A stretch of 5,048 nt of DNA, taken from positions 1 through 5,048 of the forward strand of contig DEHO01000063.1 in NCBI GenBank assembly GCA_002351955.1, in the 5' to 3' direction. Below are positions 4,761 through 5,048 of this stretch, one piece after another. The stretch's first letter is position 1. Each line of letters begins with the position of its first letter. The DNA comes from Flavobacteriales bacterium UBA2798. GTDB taxonomy: Bacteria; Bacteroidota; Bacteroidia; Flavobacteriales_D; UBA2798. Both the position numbers and the translations under genes were made by a program. A model generated the notes under the pieces. That model did no database searches. It saw nothing but the letters and a program-made list of their open reading frames with translations, and was not told where the DNA came from.

Positions 4761-5048
4761 TACTTTTTCCGTTTGAGTGATGGAAGGATGTAGCACAATT
4801 GCACGTATTCTTCGAGGAAAAAGAATTTCTGACTGGCTCCGTGAGCTCGATCGGAATAGGTGAGGATATTGGGCAAATTGATCCAACCCGGTTTTACAGT
4901 TGCACGAAGGAAAAAATGTTTCCCCATATCCAATCGCAATCCTATGTGTGCGCTCAATCCGTAACCTGCAGTATGAAACAAATTAGCTCCGGGATTTCCA
5001 AAAACGGTAATATCACTGCGTGGATAAAGAACACCAATGCCTCCTCCT
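4760..5048 (-). CDS. Probable outer-membrane beta-barrel protein, C-terminal end (cut by window edge)
   Basis: The frame is open from the right edge to the TAA at 4762-4760 and gives the last 95 or so residues of a longer protein; the start is outside the window. The visible part opens with GGGIGVLYPRSDITVFG and shows alternating short strands: GLSAHIGLRLDM, HFFLRATVKPGWINLP, and a last strand FFFLEEYVQLCYILPSL followed by KRKK. Alternating polar and hydrophobic residues with aromatic girdles suggest a transmembrane beta-barrel, and such proteins are frequent in this phylum. The basic KRKK tail after the last strand is slightly unusual for a barrel. A TTG at 4981 could be read as a start, but the frame is clearly open upstream of it. 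It precedes crtD by 33 nt on the same strand and may share its transcript. I cannot assign a function or say whether it relates to carotenoids. Confidence 0.6.
   Translation of the reverse strand, partial: GGGIGVLYPRSDITVFGNPGANLFHTAGYGLSAHIGLRLDMGKHFFLRATVKPGWINLPNILTYSDRAHGASQKFFFLEEYVQLCYILPSLKRKK

Larger units (their letters stand above)
1416..5048 (-). other. Carotenoid biosynthesis operon (OMP-crtD-cruF-crtZ-crtYcd), 5' end outside window
   Basis: Five co-directional genes are separated by 33 nt, a 4-nt ATGA overlap, 19 nt and a 4-nt GTGA overlap. No terminator or internal promoter is evident between them. The promoter must lie beyond the right edge or before the first, cut-off gene. 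Transcription ends near the convergent small gene at 1368, where I see no clear hairpin terminator. Inclusion of the first gene is less certain than that of the four crt genes. Confidence 0.8.

Noticed and set aside
4760..4981. A complete 73-residue gene starting at TTG 4981
   Set aside because: The frame stays open to the window edge with barrel-like sequence, so this is the end of a longer gene.

Overview
The window looks like a piece of a Bacteroidota chromosome. The signs are the combination of carotenoid genes (CrtZ, a fused CrtYcd cyclase, a CruF-type hydratase and a CrtD-like desaturase), a tail-fibre/adhesin-like secreted protein typical of the phylum, the near absence of Shine-Dalgarno sequences, AT-rich intergenic DNA, and short degenerate intergenic repeats built on CACTAAG and AGTGAAC. 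I cannot name the genus from the sequence.

Layout from left to right. Positions 1-353 (minus) hold the N-terminal part of a secreted protein that runs off the left edge. Its 104-bp upstream spacer contains a possible terminator and promoter. Positions 458-901 (minus) encode a PhnO-like GNAT acetyltransferase. Positions 985-1368 (plus) encode a small helical protein of unknown function, the only plus-strand gene. It is bracketed by two CACTAAG repeat arrays in opposite orientation (921-960 and 1401-1440) and followed by AGTGAAC heptamers (1367-1387). From the right edge down to 1416, five minus-strand genes are tightly packed: the C-terminal end of a probable outer-membrane protein (4760-5048, partial), crtD-like (3251-4726), cruF-like (2616-3254), crtZ (2117-2596) and crtYcd (1416-2120). 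Two junctions are 4-nt overlaps (ATGA and GTGA) and the other gaps are 19 and 33 nt, so this is very probably one operon read right to left. Its promoter lies outside the window.

How the genes work together: CrtYcd closes a beta-ring on one end of lycopene and CrtZ adds a 3-hydroxyl to that ring. CruF would hydrate the open (psi) end at C-1',2', and the CrtD-like desaturase would then introduce the 3',4' double bond. Together these give a monocyclic, asymmetric carotenoid of the saproxanthin type (the precursor level of myxol and flexixanthin). This product is an inference. Phytoene synthase (crtB), a clear CrtI, a CrtW ketolase and a 2'-hydroxylase are not in the window.

I found no rRNA, tRNA, CRISPR array, transposase or phage gene. 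No stretch over 300 bases lacks a gene. I see no clearly undescribed system. The least explained parts are the small plus-strand gene and the repeat arrays around it, one of which supplies the last codons and stop of crtYcd.
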